A stretch of DNA of 64,000 nucleotides. Source: Competibacter_A sp037045535 (lineage in GTDB: Bacteria > Pseudomonadota > Gammaproteobacteria > Competibacterales > Competibacteraceae). The stretch lies in the NCBI GenBank assembly GCA_037045535.1, contig JBAOHI010000043.1, positions 122,903 through 186,902 on the forward strand. The letters run 5' to 3'. The notes beneath the pieces were generated by a model. It worked only from the letters and a program-made list of their open reading frames with translations, made no database searches and was not told the DNA's origin. Below, piece after piece: positions 45,048-54,120 of the stretch. The translations under genes were made by a program, and so were the position numbers. Numbering within the stretch: position 1 is the first letter of the stretch; every line of letters starts with the position of its first letter.

Positions 45048-48000
45048 ATGAAATCCTTCACCGACCTGTTCATCAGCCGGCCCGTGCTGGCGATCGTGGT
45101 CAACCTGGTGATCATCATCGCCGGCGTTCAGGCCATTTTTACCCTCAACGTGCGGCAATATCCGCGCAGCGATAACGCCAGCGTCACCGTCACCACCGTC
45201 TACGTCGGCGCTAACGCGGCCCTGGTGCGCGGCTTCATTACCACGCCTTTGGAGCGCGCCATCGCGGCGGCGGACGGCATCGATTACCTGGAGTCACAAA
45301 GCGCTCAAGGGCTTTCCACCATCAAAGCCCGCCTTAAGCTGAACTACGACGCCACCAAGGCGCTGGCCGAAATCGGCTCCAAGGTCGATCAAGTGCGCGG
45401 CGATTTGCCGCCCGAAGCCGAGGTACCGGTACTTAACATCGAATCGGCCGACAGCCAGTTCGCGTCGGCCTATCTCAGTTTTTCGTCAGATATCCTCCAG
45501 CAGAACGAAATCACCGACTATCTGGTGCGGGTCGTACAGCCGCGACTCTCGGCCGTCGAGGGTGTGCAGCGCGCCGAAATTCTGGGCGCTCGCACCTTTG
45601 CCATGCGCGTCTGGCTCAAACCCGAAAAGCTGGCCGCGCTCAACATCAGCCCGACCCAAGTTCGCCAAGCACTGGCTGCTAACAATTACCTCGCCGCCAT
45701 CGGGCGCACCCGGGGTTCGCTGATTCAGGTCAATCTCACCGCTAACACCGATCTGCGCTCGGTCGAAGAGTTCAAAAACCTCGTCATCCGCCAGCAGGGT
45801 GGCACGCTGGTGCGGCTGGCGGATGTGGCGGACGTGGCGCTCGGCGCCGAGGATTACGATACCGAGGTACGTTACTCGGGACAGACCGCCGTATTCATGG
45901 GTATCTTTCCGCTACCCAACGCCAACGCCATCGACGTCATCAAGCGCATCCGCGCCGAAATGGCGCTGGTCCAGAAGGAGTTGCCAACCGGCTTGCAGGC
46001 TCGGGTCGCCTACGACGCGACCGACTATATCAACAACGCCATCCACGAAGTCGTCACCACGCTGGGTGAGACGCTGTTGATCGTCGTGGTCATCATCTTC
46101 CTGTTTCTGGGTTCGTTGCGATCGGTGCTGGTGCCGATCATCGCTATCCCGATCTCGCTGATCGGCGGCATTTTTCTGATGCAGGTCTTCGGTTTTACGA
46201 TCAACCTGCTCACGCTGTTGGCTATCGTGCTGTCGGTTGGCTTGGTGGTGGACGATGCCATCGTGGTGGTCGAAAACGTCGAACGCCATTTGCGCGAGGG
46301 GAAGAGTCCTTTTGATGCCGCGATTCTCGGCGCTCGCGAGCTGATCGGCCCAATCATCGCCATGACGATCACTCTGATTGCGGTCTACACCCCCATCGGC
46401 CTACAAGGCGGATTGACCGGCTCGCTGTTTCGCGAGTTCGCCTTCACTCTGGCCGGTGCCGTGACGATTTCCGGCGTGGTGGCGCTGACCCTGTCGCCGA
46501 TGATGACCTCTAAACTGCTGACCGCCGAGGATGAGCGGCACTGGTTGCCGACCCACATCAACGCTGGTTTCGAGCGCGTCAAACGGTTTTATGGTCGAGT
46601 GCTCGACAGCGCCTTGAGCGCGCGGCCGGCGGTCTACCTGATGTGGGTCACGCTCTCGGTGCTGGTGGTGCCGATGTGGATGTTTTCGGCGGAGGAACTG
46701 GCCCCGAGCGAAGACCAAGGCGTGATTTTCGGCATCGTCGATGCCTCGGCCAATGCCACGCTCGATCAGACCAGCACGTTCACCGCTGCTGCCAACGACG
46801 TATTCCAAAGCATACCCGAAACCCAGTTCACCTTTCAGATCACCTTCCCGACTTCCGGATTCGGCGGCATGGTGACCAAGCCGTGGAACGAGCGCAAACG
46901 GACCGTTTTTCAAATCCTGCCCGAAGTGCAACAGAAATTGCAGGGTATTCCCGGTATCCAGATGTTCCCGGTCACGCCGCCCGCGTTGCCCGGCGGCGGC
47001 CAGTTCCCGGTGGAATTCATCATCGCCTCGACCGCCGATACCCAGGAAATTCTCAGCATTGCCCAGCAGGTTCAGACCAAAGCGATGCAGAGTGGGATGT
47101 TCGCTTTCCCACCGATCATTGACGTCAAAATCGACCAGCCGCAAACCGAAATTGTGATCGACCGCGACAAGGTGGCCGCTCTCGGCCTCAATCTCCAACA
47201 GGTTGGCGCGGATCTGACCGCCGCCGTGGGCGGCAATTTTGTTAACCGTTTCAACATCGCGGGTCGCAGCTACAAGGTCATCCCGCAAGTGGAGCGGATC
47301 GGCCGCCTCAATCCCGAGCAACTAGAAAACATTTACGTCACCGGGCCGAATGGTCAGCTCGTGCCGCTGAGCACCGTCGCCTCTTTGCGCAACAGCACCG
47401 AACCGCGCTCGCTCAACCGTTTCCAGCAGCTCAACGCGGTCAAGATCAGCGGGGTGGCCATCCAACCGCTCGATCAGGCATTGCGCTTTCTGGAGGGCGA
47501 GGCCGCCAAACTGATGCCGCTCGGCTACGTGATCGATTACACCGGCGAGTCGCGCCAACTGCGCCTAGAGGGTGGTAGCAAGTTTTTCGCGACCATGGGC
47601 TTTGCCATCATCATGATTTTTCTGGTGCTGGCGGCGCAATTCAACAGCTTTCGCGATCCGTTCGTCATCCTGCTCGGCTCGGTGCCGTTGGCGATGTTCG
47701 GTGCGCTGCTGTTCACCTTCCTGAAAATGCCGAACCCGCAGATTCCGTTCCCGTTCACCGAAGGCTGGACCACCACGCTGAACATCTATTCCAAGGTCGG
47801 ACTGGTCACGCTGATGGGCTTGATCGCCAAGAACGGCATTTTGATCGTCGAGTTCGCCAACAAACTGCAAATCGAGGGATACACCAAGCTGGAGGCGGTA
47901 CACGAAGCGGCCCTGATCCGGTTGCGGCCAATTCTGATGACCACCGCCGCCACCATCGCCGGCCACTTTCCACTGACGCTGGTGACCGGTGCCGGTGCCG

Positions 48001-48155
48001 CCGCCCGGAATTCCATCGGTTTGGTGCTGGTCGGCGGCATCTCGATCGGTACCTTGTTCACGCTGATTTTCGTGCCGGCGCTCTACATGCTGATCGCCAA
48101 GGATCACGCCCATGATCGGGATGCCGAACAGGCGGCGGCGTTAGCACATGCCTGA
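45048..48155 (+). CDS. HAE1-type RND multidrug efflux transporter (MexI/MdtB-like)
   Basis: A 1,035-residue proton-driven pump with twelve membrane segments and two large periplasmic loops. It shows the standard start 'FTDLFISRPVLAIVVNLVII', the porter loop 'VRQYPRSDNASVTVTTVYVG', the TM4 proton-relay segment 'LAIVLSVGLVVDDAIVVVEN' with its two Asp, and the C-terminal 'GLIAKNGILIVEFANKLQIE' and 'RLRPILMTTAATIAGHFPLT'. Length is normal and the frame intact. The drug profile cannot be read from sequence. It is coupled with the preceding adaptor. Confidence 0.95.
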   Translation: MKSFTDLFISRPVLAIVVNLVIIIAGVQAIFTLNVRQYPRSDNASVTVTTVYVGANAALVRGFITTPLERAIAAADGIDYLESQSAQGLSTIKARLKLNYDATKALAEIGSKVDQVRGDLPPEAEVPVLNIESADSQFASAYLSFSSDILQQNEITDYLVRVVQPRLSAVEGVQRAEILGARTFAMRVWLKPEKLAALNISPTQVRQALAANNYLAAIGRTRGSLIQVNLTANTDLRSVEEFKNLVIRQQGGTLVRLADVADVALGAEDYDTEVRYSGQTAVFMGIFPLPNANAIDVIKRIRAEMALVQKELPTGLQARVAYDATDYINNAIHEVVTTLGETLLIVVVIIFLFLGSLRSVLVPIIAIPISLIGGIFLMQVFGFTINLLTLLAIVLSVGLVVDDAIVVVENVERHLREGKSPFDAAILGARELIGPIIAMTITLIAVYTPIGLQGGLTGSLFREFAFTLAGAVTISGVVALTLSPMMTSKLLTAEDERHWLPTHINAGFERVKRFYGRVLDSALSARPAVYLMWVTLSVLVVPMWMFSAEELAPSEDQGVIFGIVDASANATLDQTSTFTAAANDVFQSIPETQFTFQITFPTSGFGGMVTKPWNERKRTVFQILPEVQQKLQGIPGIQMFPVTPPALPGGGQFPVEFIIASTADTQEILSIAQQVQTKAMQSGMFAFPPIIDVKIDQPQTEIVIDRDKVAALGLNLQQVGADLTAAVGGNFVNRFNIAGRSYKVIPQVERIGRLNPEQLENIYVTGPNGQLVPLSTVASLRNSTEPRSLNRFQQLNAVKISGVAIQPLDQALRFLEGEAAKLMPLGYVIDYTGESRQLRLEGGSKFFATMGFAIIMIFLVLAAQFNSFRDPFVILLGSVPLAMFGALLFTFLKMPNPQIPFPFTEGWTTTLNIYSKVGLVTLMGLIAKNGILIVEFANKLQIEGYTKLEAVHEAALIRLRPILMTTAATIAGHFPLTLVTGAGAAARNSIGLVLVGGISIGTLFTLIFVPALYMLIAKDHAHDRDAEQAAALAHA

Positions 48156-48189
48156 TGCTCCCACGCAATAGAAAGTGAACGGACCCTCT

Positions 48190-50151
48190 TCAGTGAGTCT
48201 TTGGAAGATCGGAGACCCCGCGGTTTTTCAAAACCTCGGCCACGATTTGGTCAGCCGATACTGGATCGCCGGCACTTACCAGAGTTTTAGCCAGATACAG
48301 CAGAGCACTATCGCGAGCATCAGGATCACCGAGCGCCGTGGCCGAATTGAGTATTGCCATGAATTCGTTTCGGGCTGCCAGAGTATCACCATCAAGAGCG
48401 AGGTTGCGGGCAATGGCGCTCAGCGTTTGTAGCCGATACTGAAGGACGACCGGCGGCAATGTCTTGACCTTGGCACTATCAATTTCTCCTAGCAGGCTTT
48501 TAGCAATGGTATTGTCGCCAGCTTCGGCGCGGTGTTGGGCAATAGCGCCAACGGTGATTAAGCGGCTTGGCACTTTTGGCAGATTTGCGATAAGACTCCC
48601 GACCTGCGCAAACATTTCGCGGGACTGTTCCGGGCGGCCGGTGGCCGCCAAGTCGCGAGCCAAGGCGCTTAAGGTCGCCGCTTGAAGGGCGGGGTTGCTG
48701 ATGGTGCGGGCATTATCCTCGGCACGTTTGAAGTAGTCGCTGGTGGCGGTGGTGTTGCTATCGTGCAAGGACTGGGCGAGGCTAGCAAGAGCCAAGGCAC
48801 GCTCACTGGGAGAATTGATGGCGTTGGTGAGTTTAATGGCTTGTACCCATTGCTCCTGGGCAGCGGAAAACGCTTTTCGTTTGTACTGCTCGCTGGCGAT
48901 AGCCACCATGATTTCGACACGAGCACGGTTAACAGCATCCAGTTGTTCTAGCCGGAGCTCGCTGGGAGCGTCGACCAGTTCGGCAAGACGGCTTAGATAT
49001 TTGGTGGTCGCGGCAATATCACCCGTTTCCGCTTCATAGTCGGCTAATTCAATGAGCAAACGTGTATTTTTTGCATTGGTCGAAGGTTGGTCGGCTGCAT
49101 GAGTCAATGCGCTAAAAGTCAGCTTGTTCAGCTCGATAAGTTGTTTCTGATTGTCGGTAGCGGCACCAGACGCGATGGGTGCGGTAGCATTATGGTTGCT
49201 TATCACTGAGGCAGTTTGAGCGGTGGCACCTGGTCCAGAGCCACCCGTTGATCCAGTTGCGGTTTGAGCGGTGGCGCCTGGTCCAGAGTTGCCTGCCGGA
49301 TTGTCGGTTTGAGCCACCGCCTCCGATCCCGAGCTGCCCGCTGGGCTAGCTGGAGCAACCTGAGCGGTCTGAGTCGTTTGCACGGCGGGATTAGCCACAT
49401 TGATGACAGTATTGGGAGGAGGCGTGGTGTTAATCTGGAGCCCAGGTTGGCCCTCCGCCAACGAGGTAGGAGGAGGAGTTGATCGATCCATTCCCAGTTG
49501 CCAGACAAGTAAGCCTACTCCACCAATAGCGGCTGTGACCCCGATGAAGACCGGTATCAATGACTGAGGCTTGAAGAGTCCCTTCAGCTTCTTCCGTAGG
49601 GTCATTCCCGCTTCCTGTTCAGCTTGGCGCCGGGCACGCTCCAGAATTTCCTTTTGCTTTTTTTCCTGTAGCCTACTGGCTCTTTCCTTGGCGGCCTCGG
49701 CCCTATCCTTGTCCTGCTGTGTTTTGAGAGTTTGGACGCGCTGACGCTCAATCTCGAGTACCTCCTTGTATTCGTTATAATTTTGATACTTATTGCCGAC
49801 CACTCCGCAGCGTTGGCAGATGTCCTGGCCATTCAGGGCGGGAGGCTGTTTTTGTCCACAGGCGGGACATTGGTAGACTGGGTCTTCTTGCCCGACCGGA
49901 GCTAAGCTCAACTGCATCGGTTCGAGGCGACAGTTCAAGCCGATGTTAGTGAGTGTTTGCAGAAAATTTTGTGCTTGGTCTTCAGTCAAATTCTCGGCAA
50001 GCACTACCGGTTGGTTGGTCAGGATCTGCTGGATGATTTCATCAATTTCGCTGGAATTACCCTCAAAAAACGCCAAAAGCCGGCTTCGGATGGTTGATGT
50101 GCCTCGGGCGGGTTGGATTCCGAAAACCGTTAACTTGAATGTTGACTCCAC
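48190..50151 (-). CDS. membrane protein with zinc ribbon, coiled coil and TPR-like C-terminus
   Basis: In this 653-residue protein, residues 1-90 form an alpha/beta domain ('STFKLTVFGIQPARGTSTIR', 'LTEDQAQNFLQTLTNIGLNC'). A rubredoxin-like zinc ribbon follows (CPAC at about 95 and CQRC at about 112), then a long charged coiled coil (about 130-185) and one membrane helix ('IPVFIGVTAAIGGVGLLVWQ', about 195-217). A low-complexity linker carries repeated 'GPGATAQTA' units, and a helical repeat region with TPR-like periodicity runs over about 330-650 ('ALASLAQSLHDSNTTAT', 'ALARDLAATGRPEQSREMF'). The order suggests a cytoplasmic sensor joined to a periplasmic scaffold. I do not recognise a named family. 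Confidence 0.8.
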   Translation of the reverse strand: MESTFKLTVFGIQPARGTSTIRSRLLAFFEGNSSEIDEIIQQILTNQPVVLAENLTEDQAQNFLQTLTNIGLNCRLEPMQLSLAPVGQEDPVYQCPACGQKQPPALNGQDICQRCGVVGNKYQNYNEYKEVLEIERQRVQTLKTQQDKDRAEAAKERASRLQEKKQKEILERARRQAEQEAGMTLRKKLKGLFKPQSLIPVFIGVTAAIGGVGLLVWQLGMDRSTPPPTSLAEGQPGLQINTTPPPNTVINVANPAVQTTQTAQVAPASPAGSSGSEAVAQTDNPAGNSGPGATAQTATGSTGGSGPGATAQTASVISNHNATAPIASGAATDNQKQLIELNKLTFSALTHAADQPSTNAKNTRLLIELADYEAETGDIAATTKYLSRLAELVDAPSELRLEQLDAVNRARVEIMVAIASEQYKRKAFSAAQEQWVQAIKLTNAINSPSERALALASLAQSLHDSNTTATSDYFKRAEDNARTISNPALQAATLSALARDLAATGRPEQSREMFAQVGSLIANLPKVPSRLITVGAIAQHRAEAGDNTIAKSLLGEIDSAKVKTLPPVVLQYRLQTLSAIARNLALDGDTLAARNEFMAILNSATALGDPDARDSALLYLAKTLVSAGDPVSADQIVAEVLKNRGVSDLPKTH

Positions 50152-50227
50152 GGATTCTATACCTGTTAAGTTATTGAATGATTTTATTCAAAATCATTTT
50201 TGTTGATCAATCAAACTGCCCAGCCGC

Positions 50228-52153
50228 TTAGAAATACACTCGCAAGCCGATCTCCAACTGGCGAACCCCTTCCAGATAGCGCCAATTCATTTCAAGCGAT
50301 AGATCCTGGCTCAGCACCACATTCTGCTGTAACACTGCTCGCGTCGTCGAGCCGGTTTCGCCCAACCGGAAATTTAAGTCCGTCACGCTGGCCAACACTT
50401 TCCAATCAATCGCCGGTTGCAATAGCATCCCTACCGTCAATCCTAGCCCCGCTCGATAACCGCCAGCGAATTGATCACCCCAATCGAATTCCAAACCTGG
50501 CAATGCGAACCAGACTGCCCGTCCTGGCCAGCTGGTTTCAGTCGCCAAGCCCAAGCTACCGCCGAGATTGAACGCCACGCAATTCAAGCAATTCATTCGA
50601 GGATACGGTTCCCATCCGGTGTGAATCCGCCACGCCGGTCGTGGCGTCAGCGCGTCGATCGGGGGCAGGGATGTGATATCGAGTAGCGTCAGGCGATCAA
50701 AAACCAAGTGGTTGTCGTCCTGATAGTGACGAATCGCAACGCTCAAGACTTCGATTTGAGCATCGGGCGTATAGCCGGCATCCGGTTCCAGCAGGTCGTG
50801 ATAGCTGGCTCGCGCGTTCAATTCCACGAACCCTTCTCCACCCCGCTGTCCGATTCCAACCCCCAATCGCCGGGAGGCATGGCCCGTTTCCGGGCGGGTT
50901 GCGTAAGGCTCGATCCGCACCGGCGCAGCGACGACCAGCAGGCGGTTGCGGGCGACTAACAACCGGTGGGTGACTTCATCCAGTAACGGTTCGCCACCCT
51001 CCCCAGCTTTTCCAGCTCGGCGATACTGGCGCTCGTTCAGCGCGAGCTCCAACAGCAACGCCTGCCGCTCTGGCCTGAGTTGGGCGAACTCGGTCGAAGC
51101 GGCAATTGCCGGATCATTGCGCAGCCGTCGCACCCATTGCCGTTCGCTGGCAGTCAGCGCCTGTTGCCGGCGATTGATGACGGTACCGCGAGCCGGGCGC
51201 GCGGTCACTTCCCCAATCAAGTTCGACTGCCGCGCCAAGAGTCGAATCGTGTCGGCCGGCAAAGTCCAGAGCGCGAATTCGTCGCTCAGCTGCAAGCTCG
51301 AATCGGCGACTTCCAGCAGGGTCAGCAATTGCCAGGCGCAATTCTCCCGGAAAAAATAGTAATCGAATTCGATGCCGCGTAATTCCCAGAGGTGTTCGAG
51401 CAGTCGCTGCAATTGCGGCTCGTTTAGGTTCAGCCGATATTCCCAGATATCGCGACTTTCCAGATCGCTGTAGGTTCGGACCAGTTTGTAATAGGGCTGG
51501 ACATCGAATTTGCCCTTGAATCCTCCCGCGATTCCGTCGAATGCATACATGAGGGCGCTGCTGTTAGCATCGTCGGCTGCGTAGTTGGCGGTATAGGCCA
51601 ATAGGCGGGTCTGTTCGGTCTGGCCGCGTCGATCGAGTCGCAGGAAAGTGTGGCCGAACAATGAGGCAGGATTGTTGAGATAAGCCGAGGCAAAGACCAG
51701 CGTCGCGGATTCTACGTTTAATTCCCTGAACCAGCGCTGGAAGCGCTCGCAATGGTGCGATGGCAACCGGCGATCATCGAAATTCAGTTCCGCCTTCAGC
51801 CAGCGGTACCGGGCTACGAAGGCACATTGGGCGGGCTGAGGATCACCCCCGACCGGATCAGGGCTGAAAAAAGCTCGCAGCGTTGCGATCAGCTCGGCAC
51901 GCGAATCGGTCCTGCCGGTTGCCGCGAGGAAGAAACGTGGATCGTCGGTGTCGCTGACTACGCCGCCTGCCGCATTGGTTCGATAATGCAACAGCATCCG
52001 CCATTCGTGCCGTGCGGCCAATTCCGCGGCATCGGCTCGGCCGAGGAGATCCGCGAGATAGGCGGCATCGGCGCAAGCGTCCGCCGCCCAGAGCCATAGG
52101 CCGAGTAAGACGATCCTCGACAGTCGTGGAATCGGTGTAATGGCGTGCTTCAG
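50228..52153 (-). CDS. DUF4105 envelope protein (Lnb-like N-terminal domain)
   Basis: A DUF4105 protein of about 640 residues. The conserved region carries 'YRWLKAELNFDDRRLPSHHC', 'LVFASAYLNNPASLFGHTFL' and 'FDYYFFRENCAWQLLTLLEV', with the Cys and His residues of this peptidase-like family. The C-terminal third looks like outer-membrane strands ending 'RYLEGVRQLEIGLRVYF'. The only ATG/GTG/TTG start near the front (TTG 52021) removes the export signal. In frame upstream there is a fine signal peptide (LSRIVLLGLWLWAADACA). The best start for it is CTG at 52153, overlapping the stop of the previous gene as CTGA. A base error or a true CTG start would explain this. It pairs with a DUF3015 gene. 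Confidence 0.85.
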   Translation of the reverse strand: MKHAITPIPRLSRIVLLGLWLWAADACADAAYLADLLGRADAAELAARHEWRMLLHYRTNAAGGVVSDTDDPRFFLAATGRTDSRAELIATLRAFFSPDPVGGDPQPAQCAFVARYRWLKAELNFDDRRLPSHHCERFQRWFRELNVESATLVFASAYLNNPASLFGHTFLRLDRRGQTEQTRLLAYTANYAADDANSSALMYAFDGIAGGFKGKFDVQPYYKLVRTYSDLESRDIWEYRLNLNEPQLQRLLEHLWELRGIEFDYYFFRENCAWQLLTLLEVADSSLQLSDEFALWTLPADTIRLLARQSNLIGEVTARPARGTVINRRQQALTASERQWVRRLRNDPAIAASTEFAQLRPERQALLLELALNERQYRRAGKAGEGGEPLLDEVTHRLLVARNRLLVVAAPVRIEPYATRPETGHASRRLGVGIGQRGGEGFVELNARASYHDLLEPDAGYTPDAQIEVLSVAIRHYQDDNHLVFDRLTLLDITSLPPIDALTPRPAWRIHTGWEPYPRMNCLNCVAFNLGGSLGLATETSWPGRAVWFALPGLEFDWGDQFAGGYRAGLGLTVGMLLQPAIDWKVLASVTDLNFRLGETGSTTRAVLQQNVVLSQDLSLEMNWRYLEGVRQLEIGLRVYF

Positions 52154-52548
52154 TTCAGGGCCAGCCGTCGGCCGAAACGCGGGTCAGCCCGCATTCCCTG
52201 ATCCAGTGCCGCCAGCATCTCGGTAGCACCGGTACGCTCGTTGGGGAACAGCCGGGTGAACTGATCCCGAGTCAAGGCGAAGAATGCCGGTTGGTGATCC
52301 ACGTCGATATCGAGCAGCACGGCCAGCGAAGCAAGATATTCGCCCTGACCGACCGCCATGTCATTTCGTAGCCGCTCCAGGTTGGCATTGGCGAACTCGG
52401 CGACCTGCTGGTGGCGGTCCATGAGTGCGGTGTTGCTGGGGCCGCCAGTCGAGGCACTGGAACCCGAGCTGGGATCGGTGACGACGGTACAGGCTTCAGC
52501 CGTAATAGCTAGCGCAATGATTAAGGCGGCATTAAGCGAGCGTTTCAT
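52150..52548 (-). CDS. DUF3015-like lipoprotein
   Basis: The 132-residue product has a lipoprotein-type signal with 'AITAEACTV' (Cys near residue 20), a serine/glycine linker and a helical domain with the DUF3015 pattern: 'QVAEFANANLERLRNDMAVG', 'QGEYLASLAVLLDIDVDHQP' and 'FFALTRDQFTRLFPNE'. In several gammaproteobacteria DUF3015 and DUF4105 genes lie together, as here, which suggests a joint envelope function. The stop overlaps the putative CTG start of the DUF4105 gene. Confidence 0.8.
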   Translation of the reverse strand: MKRSLNAALIIALAITAEACTVVTDPSSGSSASTGGPSNTALMDRHQQVAEFANANLERLRNDMAVGQGEYLASLAVLLDIDVDHQPAFFALTRDQFTRLFPNERTGATEMLAALDQGMRADPRFGRRLALN

Positions 52549-52640
52549 AGCTTTTTCCTCGTGGCGTTGTCGGATATTCTTAAACCCAGGTTACGATCCC
52601 TCACGAAGCGCCCCGCCACCACGCATTCAATCGGTAACCC

Positions 52641-52706
52641 ATGGCGGATTCACCTAAGTTTAATAGGAATTGCCGTTCCCGGCACCCATCCATTGCTCCA
52701 TTCTAA
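52641..52706 (+). CDS. tiny ORF (21 residues) just before the radical SAM gene
   Basis: ATG 52641 to TAA 52704-52706, peptide beginning MADSPKFNRNC, with one Cys and several basic residues. It ends 18 bp before the radical SAM gene. Peptide-modifying SPASM enzymes often follow a small precursor gene, so this is a candidate, but it lacks a clear ribosome site and may be chance. Confidence 0.2.
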   Translation: MADSPKFNRNCRSRHPSIAPF

Positions 52707-52724
52707 CTTCGAGGTTCCATCCGC

Positions 52725-53873
52725 ATGAAAAATGATATTTCGGTAATCTTATTGTCGACTCTGCAATGCAATGCGGATTGCGAATACTGTTTTGAAAACA
52801 AAACCACCGACCGGCTGAGTTTCGACCAGCTGGGTGAGATGATCCGCAAGGTGTTGGACTACATGGTGGAAAAATCGCTGGCCACGCTTACTCTCTACTG
52901 GCAGGGTGGCGAAGCGATGCTGTTGCCGCCGACCTGGTACGAGCAGGCTAACGAGATGATCCGCGGCGAGGCCGAGGCGCGCGGAAAAAAGGTATTCCAC
53001 AGTTTGCAAAGTAACATGCTGGCGTATAGCTCTCGCTGGAACAAGGTCATCGCCGAGATGTTCGGCAACAGTGTCGGGACTTCCCTGGATTATCCCAACC
53101 TTCACCGCAAGCTGCTGGGGCAGGGACCGGAAAGCTACAACGAAATCTGGAGTCGGCGAGTCCGAGAAGCCCGGGCCGCCGGCATCGAAGTGCAAGTCAT
53201 CGCCGTTCCGAACAAAGCGACGTTGGAAATCGGCGCGGAACGGTTTTACAACCACTTCGTCGATGAGTTGGGCATCACCGATTTCCAGGTCAACACCCCA
53301 TTTCCCGGTGGTGAAGGAACGGAAGCCAAGCGAAATCTGCCAGTAGCCGAAGTGGAAGCACTCAGCCGCTTCTACACCGAGCTGGCCGATATCTGGCTGG
53401 AACGCGGTTACAACCAAGGCGTGCGGGTTGGCCCGCTCGATGCTCTGTTGCAACACTTCAGCCACGAACCGGCGACGCTGCCCTGCATTTGGAGCGACAA
53501 TTGTGCCAACGCCTTGGTTTCGATCGACGCACGCGGTTACGTGGCGCAATGTGACTGCTGGGTTACCAGCTATCCCGACTATCATTACGGTAACATCTTC
53601 GAGTGCGACAGCTTCGGCGAATTGCTGCGGACCAGCCCGGCACGCCAGAAGTTCAACGAGCGTCCCATCCAGCTTATCCAGCGCGATTGCCTAAGCTGCG
53701 ATTATCTATCGCTTTGCCATGGCGGCTGCCCGGTGCGAACCTATACCGTGCACGGTACCTTGTTTGAGAAAGATCCTTACTGCGGTCTGTATAAAGCCAT
53801 GTTTGGGCGCATGGAACGGGCGGCACGCGAACAAGCACGAAAGGCAATGTCCGCGCGCGTCGTAGCCGCCTGA
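52725..53873 (+). CDS. radical SAM/SPASM maturase (anaerobic-sulfatase-maturase-like)
   Basis: This 382-residue iron-sulfur enzyme has the radical SAM motif CNADCEYC (residues about 15-22), with Trp-Gln-Gly-Gly-Glu ('LYWQGGEAMLL') as the SAM-binding GGE region. A C-terminal SPASM domain has cysteines in 'CIWSDNCANAL', 'VAQCDCW', 'RDCLSCDYLSLCHGGCPVR' and 'DPYCGLYK', enough for two auxiliary clusters. Such enzymes modify peptides or install formylglycine on sulfatases. No sulfatase and no convincing precursor is adjacent. Only a 21-residue ORF precedes it, and an exported PqaA-like protein follows. It is divergent from the DUF3015 gene. Confidence 0.9.
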   Translation: MKNDISVILLSTLQCNADCEYCFENKTTDRLSFDQLGEMIRKVLDYMVEKSLATLTLYWQGGEAMLLPPTWYEQANEMIRGEAEARGKKVFHSLQSNMLAYSSRWNKVIAEMFGNSVGTSLDYPNLHRKLLGQGPESYNEIWSRRVREARAAGIEVQVIAVPNKATLEIGAERFYNHFVDELGITDFQVNTPFPGGEGTEAKRNLPVAEVEALSRFYTELADIWLERGYNQGVRVGPLDALLQHFSHEPATLPCIWSDNCANALVSIDARGYVAQCDCWVTSYPDYHYGNIFECDSFGELLRTSPARQKFNERPIQLIQRDCLSCDYLSLCHGGCPVRTYTVHGTLFEKDPYCGLYKAMFGRMERAAREQARKAMSARVVAA

Positions 53874-53900
53874 CCATCGTGGGTCAAACGATCCGAGCAA

Positions 53901-53916
53901 TATTCCACGTGGCATA
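53901..53916. promoter_or_regulatory. CACGTG-centred palindrome, copy 1
   Basis: TATTCCACGTGGCATA, one mismatch from a perfect 16-bp palindrome. It starts exactly 100 bp before copy 2. It lies 28 bp after the radical SAM stop. Confidence 0.55.
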
Positions 53917-54000
53917 TTTCGAGGGCGAATCGCCGCTCGATTTATGTTGCCAGGTTGGCGCCAATCCGCAATCAGCCCGCATGGAAACAAACTTCAAAAG

Positions 54001-54016
54001 TATTCCACGTGGAATA
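54001..54016. promoter_or_regulatory. CACGTG-centred palindrome, copy 2
   Basis: TATTCCACGTGGAATA is a perfect 16-bp palindrome. It agrees with the chromosomal ParB site parS (TGTTTCACGTGAAACA) at 12 of 16 positions, including the CACGTG core. With copy 1 it may be a ParB-type nucleation site or a pair of operators for the downstream gene. Confidence 0.6.
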
Positions 54017-54120
54017 TGATGTCCAAACGCTGAGATGCTGTTCGCTTGAATATAATATCCGTCACACTTCCGTGGAAGCACTCGCTGCCTCCATCGCAAA
54101 ATTTAGGATGATCACGCACA

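Noticed and set aside
50170..50210. AT-rich hairpin between the DUF4105 and zinc-ribbon genes as a terminator
   Set aside because: AATGATTTT/AAAATCATT is followed by T residues only on the plus strand, opposite to both flanking genes.
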